Source of the DNA: Orthonyx spaldingii
Taxonomy: Eukaryota > Chordata > Aves > Passeriformes > Orthonychidae
DNA: 64,000 nucleotides
Assembly (NCBI GenBank): GCA_013397795.1
Contig: VZTJ01004018.1
Span: forward strand, 235,394-299,393
Reading direction: 5' to 3'
The notes under the pieces are model-generated. The model did no database searches, was not told where the DNA came from, and saw only the letters and a program-made list of their open reading frames with translations. Every line of letters begins with the position of its first letter. The first letter of the stretch is position 1. Of this stretch, positions 47,985-60,425 are shown one piece after another. Made by a program: the position numbers and the translations under genes.

Positions 47985-48110
47985 TACGCTTACTAGGGGG
48001 CTGACCAGTTCTAATCAGTCACTCAACATCTCTGAGCTTGTCTTTTCCACATAAGAGAATACAGTAAGCCTTTCACTCTTCCCTTACATAGTTCCATTCC
48101 TTCCCACAGT
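47985..48110 (+). repeat. Possible MIR-like SINE relic
   Basis: The text 'CAGTCACTCAACATCTCTGAGCTT' followed by 'TTCCACATAAGAGAATACAGTAAG' parallels the MIR region 'aagtcacttaacctctctgagcctc' and 'cctcatctgtaaaatggg'. Agreement is limited to about 60 bases, so the call is tentative. Confidence 0.42.
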
Positions 48111-51100
48111 CACTTACCCACCTGGTCAATTTTTTATTTTTAATAAATAATAAGGATCAGAATAAGAGAGCATGTAAGGTTTCAATTAAATATTTAAAAG
48201 GCCACTGCTGTGGCTGCTGCCCACTTTTCAAAGTCCTTTAATGACAGTTTTCATTCAGAGAAGATAAGCACGAGAATATATATGACATTGCCCTGACTGC
48301 TTAAGAAAATCTCTGCATTGATCCCTGGGTAGGCCTGAGATTTTTATCATTCAAGCTTAAGAAACTGATAGGGAGGTTCCTACAGCAACATCCTCCCACC
48401 CACCTACTTGGCACTTAAACTGTAATAGGTCCTTTCCTGACAAGTGGTAATCTTCCTCTCCCCATGGCATCTCTGCCAGGCCTCATCATTGGAGCACACA
48501 GGTGCTTATTTTGCATGAAAGAAAAAAAAAGCGAAACGGATTTTATTAAACTTTTTCTTCCCTGGGCCTCAACCAAGCACATGAGATGTGTACCTCAGAA
48601 GGCAACAGCTATGGAAAAATCTGACTGATAAGAGCAAATTTCCCTCCCCTACAACCCTTGCAGCACTGCTGCAACCCTTCAGCACACAGAGTTGCAGCAT
48701 GGGCTAAGAGCCTTGTGCTCACCTGGTCCCTGGCACAATCTCCATGGCTCCTGGGGGAATTTTGCCCAGGAACTCACCCTAGCAGTGGTACAAGCATCCT
48801 CACTGCCTCTAGAGTTTAGTTATGCAGCTGCCTTTCCTGTGCCTTAGCTTGCAGTGGCAGTCCTGCTGGGAAAGAGCAAGCTAAGAGTAGCTCTCTTGAG
48901 GGCCATATGAGGTCTGATGATCATTATGAAGACATCAAATGGCAACGTTATAGAAATGTGACTGTGCCATAGCCGCGGGTGAGCAACAGGAACCCTGTGA
49001 TTCCTGTAATGATGACATTGTGGGTGTTTCACTGTTTTCTGTCATCTCAAATGCAGTGTGCAAGTTCTGTGAGATGGGGAACAGTTTCCACTTACAGTCA
49101 CGGGCAGCAGATGCGGTGATACAGACAACAAACCAACAGAAGGAAAAGAGAATAACAGTGATCTTTAGTGAGATTTTCTGTGGTTAATTTTTTTGTGGTC
49201 TAACAAAATTTGGAACAAAAGAGAATGAAAAATCAGATAAGTCAGGTTGTCCCAGGGCTTAATTCAGTGTTACCACAAGCCATTTCAGCTTTGCTTACAT
49301 AATTTTAGTGTCAAGCATGGCATGATGTTAGGCATGTACATATGTAACACTGGGGATTCCTGTTCCCAGGTTCATTGCTCCATTAACCAGTGACATCAAT
49401 TCAGATGTCAAGGGAGAAGAAGGAAATACTAAGGATTATTAAGGATTAGAGGTGGACTAAAGCAAAATTTAAGCTTAAAACCCATTTTAAGCCTGCAGTT
49501 CAAAGCTCTCTCTCTCCTCCTAGTCAAGTCTGAGTGCTTCAGGTTCTGACAACTGCAGTATCTGGCTGCACACTGTCACTGCTAGGTTTGGCAAGATCTG
49601 TAGCTGTATGGGTGGTGTGCTCCTGTCTGAAAAGAAATATCCATCCAGGATTCTAGCAGAGCCTTGTTCTCTGATATAAAATCTATTTGATAATTTAAGA
49701 CACACAGGCTTTAAGTTTTAAAAATTTAAGACACTTGTTTTTTTTTTAAGTGTTGCTCAGCTGTCCCATAAGCAGAGAGGCAGGCTGTAATTTTAAGCAG
49801 CAGCTCATCAGATTCCCAGCCATCACCTACTAATTAATCTACCGCAGACCTCTCGCTTGGAGGTTTGCTTCCAGAAAAGGGCTGCCAGTTTTTCTGCCTT
49901 TTTGTTATACCTCCCTGAGGAGCAATCTATCCTGACAAAGGATTTTTCAGGCCCACCAACATAAGCACCTTCAGTGGGGATATATGAACCAGTAACCTCA
50001 ACTGTATTCCCAAAATGGTCTTCAGAGTTAAAGGCTTAGATGGTTTGATTGCATTAAATCCCTGTCTGCCTTTCTGTACAGAAGGCAAGAAGATGAACAA
50101 GCAGCACCATCTCTGCTCAACTCTGGAACCAAAACCAGGGATAACAAAACTACCCCAAGACATCAACAGCACAGTTGCCTGTAGGAAAGCACCTGAGGAG
50201 TGCTAGAGCAGTACAGGACTGTAGCACCTTGCACTGGAGAAGATGGAAGGGTTGCCAGAGTGGTCCTGGGAGAGCCTGAGGGGAAGCATGGGGCTGTGGA
50301 GAGGAATCAGAGTTGTCAGGAGGGGCAGGAGGAGGAACCTTCCTTGCCCTGCTGCAGGGGACAGTGGTGGGAAGAGCAGCAGGGATGGCTGCAGGGACAT
50401 TCTGGGTTCAATCAGCGGGAGAAATCCAGGAGCATACCACTGCTCTGCTGTGCCATCCATCATGCTGAGGAAACCCTTCAGCCCTGCCAATGCAGATGTT
50501 GTGCTGAAGCACCAAACACCCCCACAGCAGCAGGAGTCCAGTGTGGTCTCCCATATGAGCCAGTGCTAACCTGTGGGCTCCCAGCCCTCCTCCAGCCAGG
50601 TTTCCTCTCCGCTCCCACAGCAAGCCCAGTGTCCTGTGCAGCTGCTGCCAAGCAGGCCATCCTGTTAAGGATATCCCCATCCTGAATGGTTTGGGATCAG
50701 GATGTCCCCCTGAGATCAACATGCTCCCGTCAGTGCCTTTGCACAGGTGTCCTGAAATCCTGCTGCAAGCACAGCCTGCTGTCCGAAGGAGAGCTATTTA
50801 GCCTTGCTACTCATTTATAATCAGAAAAACATATGTTCACTGGTGTCACACTGAATGAAACATGAGGACCCATCAGGGTCCGTGCAACTACCCCCTGCCT
50901 ACTTTGCCAGCTGGGGGATGCCAGACATGGTGTGCTGCTGGGTATGGATGCAGAATGAGATCCTGGGGAGGATGCAGAATAAAGAGCTGCTGAGTGGAGA
51001 CCTCATTTCTGATCACTGGGGAATTTCACGCTCCATCGGTACCACAACCTCATGCACAGATGAAATATTATGCAGTGCAAGAACCCCTTCATCATATAAA

Positions 51101-53037
51101 TCAAGCCAAGGAAGCTTGAACAAAGCCCTTTCTGTACTCCTGCCCAACAGTCCTGCTGCTTCACAGGGTGAATGCCACAAACTAAACTTTGTGACTGAAG
51201 CCTTTTGCTAAAAGATGAATTTCATGCCTTTCCCAAGCTGGCTGTGGACTCATTCGTGGGTCTGTCAGAGAGCTAACCTTTCCCTGTTAATCTGTTCTCC
51301 ATCTTAATAAGGGTACAACAAAGCAGAAGCACTCTTAGACTTAAAACCAAGAATACATTAAAAGGCAGAGTATAAACTGCCTTTCTGCAGAGGCAGGGAG
51401 CATCCAGCACTGATAATGATATTGAAAGTGGGGATTAAGCAGCAAGGCGCTGAGGGAGCCAGCATATGGCAGCCCATTGACCTGTCCCATATGCAGCAGC
51501 TATTGTTCCCTCCCCACTGTCCCACAGCAGCCTACTCATGCTTTTTTGTGGCAAGAGGACCAGGGCCAAGGCTGGACACTGCTAAAACCTGACATTTACA
51601 CATGAATTGTGCAACACTGCTGCACAGAGCCAGGGTGACCTGTGCCACTAAGCAGTGTCTCACTAATGAGACTCAGCAGAAAAAGAAGACCCACAGTAGC
51701 ATTGGGGCAGTTGCTCTGTCTATGCTGGTGGAGAGGGCCTTACAGCAGCACTTTCTGACTTCATGCTCTCTTGAGCAGGGAGGGGTGGGGTAGGATCTGA
51801 TTTAACTGCAGAAAAGCTGGGAGTTTGGCATGGTTGGCAGAGATTGTAGGAAATTAATTTCCAGACCTGCAGGCTTTTCCCCTGAGCAACAGAACACAGA
51901 AATCTTCACACTACAAAAAAAAACCAGAGTAGTTTCTGATATGGGCTTGTCTTCAGCTCTGGGAACCAGTCATAAGTGTTTCTTCAGCTCCTGGCTGAAT
52001 GGCGAGAGGATGAATCCAAATCACGATCACGATCACACAGGAGAAGATGGTAGTTGCAAAGCTTGAACCAGATCTTCGCCTAGGACCCACTGGGCTGGAG
52101 TGTCTGGTGTGGAGCTGACAGCTCACACGCATTGTGGGGAATCACTCGACTGAGTCCCGCCTCAGGGGGGCCCTGCTGCAGTGCCACAGGGTACTCGGGT
52201 CCTGGGCTGGGCCTGACCACAGGGTTCAGCCCCATTCCTCCTCTGCCTCTCCAAAGCATGCAGCCCTCTCCCCTTGTCACCACAGCTCACACCCATCACT
52301 GACAACACTGCCCAGGGAGCTGCACCTCTCCCCTGATGGTGTTGTGGGCTGCCCCAGGCAGGGGGTAGAGGTACAGCTGTTTCAGCTGCCCTTTCAAATT
52401 ATCAGGGCTCCCCACAACCACCAAAATGGCAGGACTTGAGGTGGCAACATCAGAGGAACAAAATCCAAACTCAGATTAACTCCATGAGCGGGCACACACC
52501 TTTCTTCAGAGAGCTATTTGCTCCTGCTCAGCTGACTGATAGGAAGAGGCCTGATAGGCAGAACTGGATCCCACATAATCCTCTATGAAAAATACATTAA
52601 TATGTCCCACTGCTTGCAGTTGTTTCTTGCAGCTTTTGTGATGTAGGACCACCAAAGGACTCCCAGGTTAATTTAAATTACACAGCTATTTTGAAATCTT
52701 ACAAGCCATTAATCCCAAACATGTTTTTTAGCCAGAACTCTATGCATTTATTTGATTTCTATCTAAAGCCATAAACTTAGCCTTGATCCTTGATGAGATT
52801 TCAAAATTCTTGAGCCAAGCTTGAGCTTTTGGAGCATGGTTTTTATTCAGACACCTTTGTCTGAATTTTTCAGGCAGCCCTGTATCACATACCGAGAGCC
52901 CCACTTTCCCTCTTATGCTCACCACAACTGTTAAGCCAAAATTGCCACAAGTACAAGGTCGTGCACATCAAGGAAAGAAAAATGTCCTTCTGCCATAAGA
53001 TAATATTAGTCATCATGACCTGAATTATTCCATGAGT
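48111..53037. other. Unannotated sequence, no gene recognised
   Basis: The GC-richer part at about 50200-50720 has overlapping frames on both strands (up to 161 codons at 50200-50685) with low-complexity leucine, glycine and glutamine content typical of GC-rich noncoding DNA. 52080-52440 is similar. About 48120-48180 and 49690-49750 are AT-rich. No repeat family is identified. Confidence 0.5.
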
Positions 53038-53200
53038 CACTGGATATTAGGAAAAACAACTTCCCTATGCTTGTGGCTAAGCGCAGGAGTGGGCTTCCAG
53101 GGTGGATGAGCAATCTTCATTTTCATAGATATTCGAAATTCAACTGGACATTACCCTAGGCAGCCTGGTCTCATTGGCCCTGCTTTGAGCAGCTTCGTCA
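53038..53200 (+). repeat. CR1 LINE 3' fragment
   Basis: Plus-strand blocks 'TGGATATTAGGAAAAACAAC', 'TTCCCTATGCTTGTGG', 'GATATTCGAAATTCAACTGG', 'CCTAGGCAGCCTGGTCTC' and 'GGCCCTGCTTTGAGCAG' match consecutive blocks of the CR1 3' region in the right order. The final octamer tail is missing, so the copy is cut at both ends. Confidence 0.82.
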
Positions 53201-56200
53201 GCTGCAGGTTGAATCCCATGCTGCAAAGGCTTCTTCCTCAGGGGAGACAGAGAGCACGGGGATGGTGCTTTCTTGGATGAAGCTGACACAGCATCGCGTG
53301 CGCTCACAAGCCCTGTTGGGGGGGTAGAACGTGCTGGCTTGGCCAATACTCACAATGTCATACAGCTTGAGCTATGTCCCTTCTGTGCCCAGCCTGCCAG
53401 AGCTTCGCCTGCAGTGTACAGTGTGGATATGGTTTTCCTTGCTGAGGTCAAAGTGCAACGTAGGAACAGAAACATAATGGGATTTTCTTAGTGAATTCCT
53501 GATCAAATTGGCTTAGAAAATTTTGGAGGAAGCAAGAAGAAGCATTTAGCAATCACTATGATGTTTTCTATTCTGTCTGCCTCAAAACTATGCTCTCACT
53601 TTGAGTCACATGCTATGCCTGTCTAAACCATAATCCCTCATTTTCACTGTCTCACCTGCCTTTCCACCCTATATCTTCCAAAAAGAAATGACATGTGATT
53701 AAATCCAAATGAAGTCCCCAACCTCCAGGCCACATCATGGAGTGAAGTGGCAGAGAGAGACTGTTCTGCTGCTCACCATGCTGTACAGTGCTGGTAGTGG
53801 TGCTCGGGTACAACTGAGGATCAGCAGCACGATACCACAGGCAGGGAGGGGTCTGCACTGCACAAGAGCAGGAGCCACCCAGCAATGTGCAGAGGATGAA
53901 AGTGAGAACAAGGAAACCTGATAAAACCAGTGGAAAGAGACTTCACTTCATGGAAAGGCAGTCACAAACTATGGCCAGTGAAATACTCTCCTTCAAATCC
54001 TGGGGTTGAAAACAAGGCACAGGCTGCTTATGCTCCTCCAACACTGCGCTTCCCGGCTGGGGTGAGCACAGGGAGCAAAATCTTTATGTGATTTATCCAT
54101 TACATACTGAATTAAGCCAAAGGCAGGCCCGTCCTGTGAGCACCGAGGACCTGTCAGCAGCTGAATGGGAGCATTGTGCATCAGCTGCTGCTGTCAGAAA
54201 CCGGGTCCGCAGTCAGCAGCCGTCCGCAGCAGCTCTTTTCTGGCAAGGAGCACTTAAATTGCTCACTCCCTTGGTGGCATGCAGACGCTTGTATCTTTGT
54301 CCTCCCCTTGCAAGGAGGGCTTTTTCACGGAAGTCTGTGCTGCAGGAGGCAGGGATGAAAGAGTCTTCTTAAAGGGAAAGAGGCAAGGTCCCATCAGCAG
54401 AACAAGAGCAAGCAGGGCAGGGCCCTTGCTATGTGGCCTTAGAGAATGAATGTGAAAGCAAGAAAAGCAAACCTCTGTTACAAATCCCCAACTCAGATAG
54501 ATCCAGGCCTTTAGAGGGGTCATCTAAAGGTTTGGAAAACAACTGATCCCTTGAAAACTTTTTCTTTAGGAACAGCTGGGCTGAAGTTTTCATATTTCTT
54601 TGGTTTTTAAATATTAGGACAGCAGATGAACATGCTTGAGCCTCCAAATCAATATAATGGAGGTGGATTTGATAAGTAGAAACTCCATAGTTTTGCCCTT
54701 TTTTCACTCCAGGTTTTACACTGTTAATTCTTGTCAAGCCTGATATGCACCATGAGGGGGGTAAGAAGAATCAGGTCCTTGAGGACTCTTTGCTGGTCTT
54801 TTCTGTAGCTGAGTTGATGCAACAGGCTGCACTCAAGGGAAGAGCACTGCCTGGAAAAAGAAATTAGTGGGGAGCCTTTATTCTTGCTGTAACTCCTTTG
54901 AACTAACAGGAGTCACACCACAGATTAGTTTGAATCAGGGTTTTTACTTGACCATCATTAAAAAGGAAGGTTGCTCAGGTTTGAGGCACTGCACTGAGAC
55001 ACAAAGACACTGCATCTTTTGTAATGCAAATGTGTTTTCTGCTTCAATAGGCTTCAGAGAATGATGGACAAAAAATCATTGTACAGAGATGTCTGTGGCC
55101 CACTCTTATTCTTCTGTGATGTGCAACTTCAAAAGAAGGCATTTTAATTTGACAGATGGACATTTAATCATAAATAGTAATGTATACTGGTTCTTAAGTC
55201 AAAAGCACATGGCACCTCTGCACCTGTAGCCTCTCTCCCTTAAAGAGGAAGCCTTCTTTCTTCCAGATCATCCAGCCCATTTCTTTATCCGTCTCGCCAG
55301 AAAACGTGCCTGTCCTCCCAGGCAGATCTGCCCAGCAGAGCCCTGCAAGCGCCTTTCATTGCTTGTTTGGCAGGCTGCAGGGTGGTAAGAGACGTGTTTA
55401 TTGGTGTGGGGTCCACTTCAGCAGCTTTGAAACCGCCATGAAAACTGCTTGAACACATCTTGTCTCCTAATTGCTACAAATGGAGTAGGAGATGTTACTT
55501 TGGGTGTTAGGTGAAAGGCTTGTCCTGAGTGGAAATACTATGATCTCCAAGCTACAGCTGGTTTTAGCCTGTTTCCCTAATTAAACAAGGCTTATAGGAT
55601 CAGGCTTTGTGAGTTCATCTGCCACTATCTACTGCCAATAGCTTTTCAACTCATTGGCCAACCATTTCGAGAGGACAGTGGAGGTTTAAAAGCTGTAATC
55701 TTTCTTCCAGGTAATGAAAATTAACTATGAAGCAATGAAAAAAAATCCTACCAGTGTTTCCCCAGGTGAAAGGCTGATAAACTCAGCTCTAATAGACATC
55801 AGATAACTGTGCTAGGAAGGATGGAAGGGAAAGGATGAGAGACTGTGAGGCAGACAACTGCAATTACTCCCTGAACCACTACAAACACCTTCCTTTATGA
55901 CTTGCCTCTACAAGAAATGATTTGCAAAAAATTTCATCTCTTCCCACCACAGGTCCAAAAACTGTGGCTAAGTTTTCAAAAGAGCACCCATGCTACCTAA
56001 AAAATTGGACAGAGGCAACATCCCAGAAGCCACTGGATGCTGAGAGCTCTGGAGGGTTCACCCTGTCGAAGGAGCGGAGCTTCCCCTAAACTCTCTGGCT
56101 GAGCAACTGAGGGAGCAGAGCTTCCCTGAAGCACGCTGGTTGAGCAGTACAAAACAGCCTGAGGGCACTTGTCCCTGACCAGCCACAGCACCTCACCATG

Positions 56201-59200
56201 TTCATAATGGCCCTGTTGTGATACACGGTCTGTCAAAAAGTAAAGTGGGATGGGGACACTTTCAAGGAATTGCAAGGTCTGGCTTGTTCTGAAGTCTTGG
56301 AGAGATTAATTTTTCTTTTGGAGCACTTGCCTGCTTGTCATGGCCATTCCACAGAGAGAGCAGCGAAAACCCTCCTCCACTTACCAGAGGAAACCTGCTC
56401 ACCCTGTAGAGGAAAAGCAAACACACAGTGATGCCAAATACAGGGACCTGCAGACCTGTTGTTTCCCAAAGCTCTGCTCAGTGCCCCAGCAAAGGCCATA
56501 ACTCAGTTTCCTTCCTCTTCAAAGCCCTTATTCCTACTCATGCCTCTGCCACCTTTGCAGGACGTGAGCATCAGAAGGCACACAGGCACTGTCTCAGTAG
56601 CAGCACTGGGACAGTGGTGGGGATGAGGACACCTCAGCGCTGGCTTTACACACTTGATGGAAAAAGAGAACACAAAATGCTGTGCTCTGTCCTTCCCTTC
56701 TAGCACACTCCCCTGTATTTCTTGTCACTGAAAACTAGAAATGCAGTGCATTTTCACCCATTAGTGTGGAAAGTTTGAATAGAGCATCACTGCCAGACCA
56801 GACCATGGGATAGAAAATGTTGTGTCTGGTGTGCAGAGACCACAAGCCAGTGTTTGCTCATGTCCACCTGCCCAGGGCCTTCTGCTGTGGCTTGTCTCAC
56901 ATTTGAATAATGAGGCTCCCTGGGGCAGAGACAACCTTCCAAGGTTGTGCTTGGCAACATGGAGCTGCAGTTAGGATTGGGTGTTACTACAATAATAGAG
57001 AATACAGTGATGCTAAATTAAGTTGACACAGACATGGCAAACATAAGAAGAATGGGACTAAGACAGGCTCTGTGTGCAGCATTAGGGAAGAAAAGGGAGT
57101 TATTTCATATCAAGACCTGCCCAGACCTGTATATGTGGGCTCTATCCTGCTCCTGTCCTTCCCTTCAGAAGTCATTTAGCTTCATGAGAGTTTCCATAGA
57201 TGGACAACATACACTTTTACAAGGATTAATTTACAGCCAAGTGGTGCAGCAGTGGCAACCAAAGACATTTAGGCTATGGACTGGGAAGGATGTGTGAGGC
57301 CAGTTTCAGCCTAGCGCTGAGATTCTTTTTGGAAGGCACTAAAACCCACATGATTTGTGCTTGCAAGAAGCCTTGTTTCTGCTTTTAAAGGATTGAATTC
57401 AAGTCTGGGTCATGTTTTCTAGGCAGTCTGGAGATATTCCAGGGGATTCAATTTGTGATATTAGCGCTCACTTAATACTGGGGGTATGTGTCCAGCAGAC
57501 AGGAAGCACCCTGTAACATGTCGGGTCTGTGTTTAGAAACAGACTGAGGAGATTTAGAAATTTTGTGGGTTTGCCTACTTTTGAAGTCGAATCAGCTCGA
57601 GCCAAAAAACTTTGAATGCGATCTGTAAAGCCGTTTCAGGGCTTTGTAATACAGTCACGGGCTTAAGGGAAGTCCAGGAATAGCTCTTCCTCAAAGTGAC
57701 AGGCTGCTGCAGGCAGGCTTTGGCTCCAAAAAGGTCCTAACCAAGCACGTACATTTCCGTAACTGTAGGAGAAATTTGGATTTGCCTCCTGATGGAGACT
57801 CAGTTCAACAGGGTCTGGCAATCCTTGTAAACTATTCCTGGAGTGAGACTAGCAGCATTGCCTCTCCTGCTTACCCTGCTGCTGCCCTAAGAGGGAAAAC
57901 ATCTTTTTCACCCGTTCCCTTTGCAGAAGTGAACAATACATTCACAGCAGGAGTGGCAAATTGGTGACCATTAATAGTCTAGGTGGAGCACCATGTCCAC
58001 ATGCATGATGCTTCATCACTGCACAGACACTTGCCCCGCTCACTGCTGATCTGAGCTTGCAAGCCCAGGCACCACGTGGCTGGTGGGGACACACATCGTG
58101 GGGCTCTGCTGAACAAGAAGCAGTGGGGCTCATGGCAAAGCCAGCCCGAGGCCATGGGGCTGCAGAGGTGGATTTAACTTGTCCTGGTGCTCTTGTGAAT
58201 TGAGCTCCTCCACAGGAGGAAAGGCCCTTACCACTGCTGGAATATTCCTGGGCTAGAATGAGGGATCCCATGGAGCTTCCCTGGCTGTACATGCTGCAGC
58301 CCACGTCTCCCTCTGTGTGGTGACACCACCATCCTTCAGGTCACCAGCAGAGATGGGGTCTCGCAGCACTGCTCTTGCACAGCTGGGCAATGGCAGTGAG
58401 GGCCACTTACACCCCACAAACCCCCCTGGGCTGGGCAAAAAGAGGAGGTTCTTTGTTGTCTCCCATAGTGTTTTGTGTTACAAACCTTATATTACATTGC
58501 TACACCTTCAAACTCTTATATTGAGGGTGGTGGAGAGGAGCAGTGGGAATCACACAAGAACAGGAGGGGAGGAGGCATCCCCCAACAATGCAGCACACAA
58601 CATGGTCCTCATCATCCAGCTCCCTCTCATCTCCCTTTGTCCTTCTCTTTCTCACACATGCACAAAGAGGTTAATATTTGGGTTAAAAAAAAAAAAGCAG
58701 AGTAATTTAAAACACACACTTTGCAGCAAACCAGTGTTCAGTGTAAACAAAGCATTAAACTGAAAAGATCCATATGCACTCGTTATCAGTTATTGCATTT
58801 TTTAAAAGAAGGAAATCTAATACATTTAAAATAAACCCATAGCATGAAACAAAATAAACTATGGTCTTGGTTAGTTTGGTTTGATTTTTTAATTTAATGA
58901 GGAAAAGAGCTCTCTGATAAAGTAATCCTTTCAGAAGGAAAGGCCTGGTCAATGGTGAACATGCCAGCCACAGGTTGAGGGAAGATTAAAGTCTAACAAG
59001 AGTCTCTTTCCCACAGTTTTTAAAGCCTTGCAATATTTCTGTGCTTAGGATAGCTCAGAACATCCTTCTGGACAGAGGCTCCAGACCCTCCACAGCTCTT
59101 TGCAGAGAAGCCCTGTAAAAATGACTGACAAGTCCATAACACTTAGGAGTGGAGGAGACCTGGTACAAACTCTGCTCACACAGACTTTAGGATTTTGATA

Positions 59201-60350
59201 CAACAAAAGTTTTTAGTGAACTTTACAAAGGAACCAATGGCAGCTAACAGCATAAATCCCACCAAAGGTGGGAGGAAGAGATTTACCTTTCAAAGTCTGA
59301 TTTGAACATTTTTCATTTTAAAAGTTCTTTAATGATGTGGTTGGCACCAACATGTCACCCACATCCCTTTTATCCAGTGCCACAACCTGCTTAGGAGAGG
59401 AGAGAATTGCATATGTAGATTAGTTATCAGCCATGGATAAATTAGAAAATTTTCCACTTTTTTTTACAGACTTGTCTTCTGTTCAGCATTAGTTCAGGTA
59501 TTTTATGTCCTGATGTGGAGCCTCCTGGTTAGGCCTGAGGAAAAACAGCCTTATCACAGAGCAACTCAGTGTCGGGCCAAGGCACCTGCACTGGCCAACA
59601 GAGCAGCTGCAACCCAGGTTCCTCAGATTCTGCTGCTGGAATTGCATCCAGCAGGGTGCCTGGGACCACTGACTGAGCCAGGCTGCTGGCAGGCTGCACT
59701 GCTGCTCGATTTGTCAGAGCTTCCAACCCGTGGCACATGTTGGCTTTTCAGCAGAAACCAGATGGAAAGCACAGCATGGCAGGATGTAACCCACAAAGCG
59801 TCACAGTTCTGGGCTCCTCAGGAGGGGGCACACCCATCCTAGAGGTAATCTACTGATGATCAAAGAAATCACTTCTAACCCACTGTTTTGTAGCTCATAT
59901 ATGTTGGGCAGCAGGCAGAGAAGGGACCCTTTAAACTCAGCAGAAGTAGCCTGGTATCCAAACCCAACTCACAATATTTGATTTACGGCTCTGAATTCAG
60001 CATTTCCAATTACATAAAGTCAGGCTGAAATCTCAAAATATGCTAACTTGCTCTGATTAGCACGATTTTTTGCCTTCTGATGAGAGGCCAAGGACTAACT
60101 AACAAGCCATAAAGTTCAGACCCAATTCTTGCCTGTCCTCAAGCTCAGCTGTACGTCTGCTTGGGTCAGACTTTTGCATAGGTGTTGCACACCTCATCTC
60201 ACAGGTGAGGTGCACGGGGTGGAGGAGATGTCCTCTGCTTTGAGAGTAACCAGGGAAGGCTAAGGGTGCAGCCTAGTGCTGCTGAGCCAGAATGGGTCAC
60301 TTGGGAGTGTTTGTGACATGATGCAGTTTAGAAAACAATGGGCAGATGCA
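53201..60350. other. Unannotated sequence, no gene recognised
   Basis: Frames reach 148 codons (58317-58763), none recognisable. 54120-54330 and 58260-58440 are GC-richer with scattered CpG but do not form a clear island. 55430-55760 and 57330-57680 are repeat-free and stop-rich, with the texture of conserved noncoding DNA. A run of about 12 A lies near 58685-58697. Confidence 0.45.
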
Positions 60351-60425
60351 GTATATAGATATGGATGTGGGTACATATATGGATTCAAGTATGGCTATGG
60401 ATACAGATACAGACACAAATACGGA
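60351..60425 (+). repeat. Imperfect hexamer repeat (TATGGA / ATACAG type)
   Basis: About 75 bases of variant 6-mers: ATATGGATGTGG, ATATATGGATTC, GTATGGCTATGG, then ATACAGATACAGACAC. Because the period is six, one frame encodes an artefactual alternating tyrosine-glycine/arginine peptide (frame 60276-60548). Confidence 0.8.

Noticed and set aside
50200..50685. 161-codon plus-strand frame
   Set aside because: GC-rich sequence has fewer stops, and frames on both strands are open here. Composition is low-complexity and unconvincing.
60184..60218. Imperfect hairpin around ACACCTCATC...GTGAGGTGCAC
   Set aside because: The stem is broken by a two-base bulge and is too short for a microRNA precursor claim.
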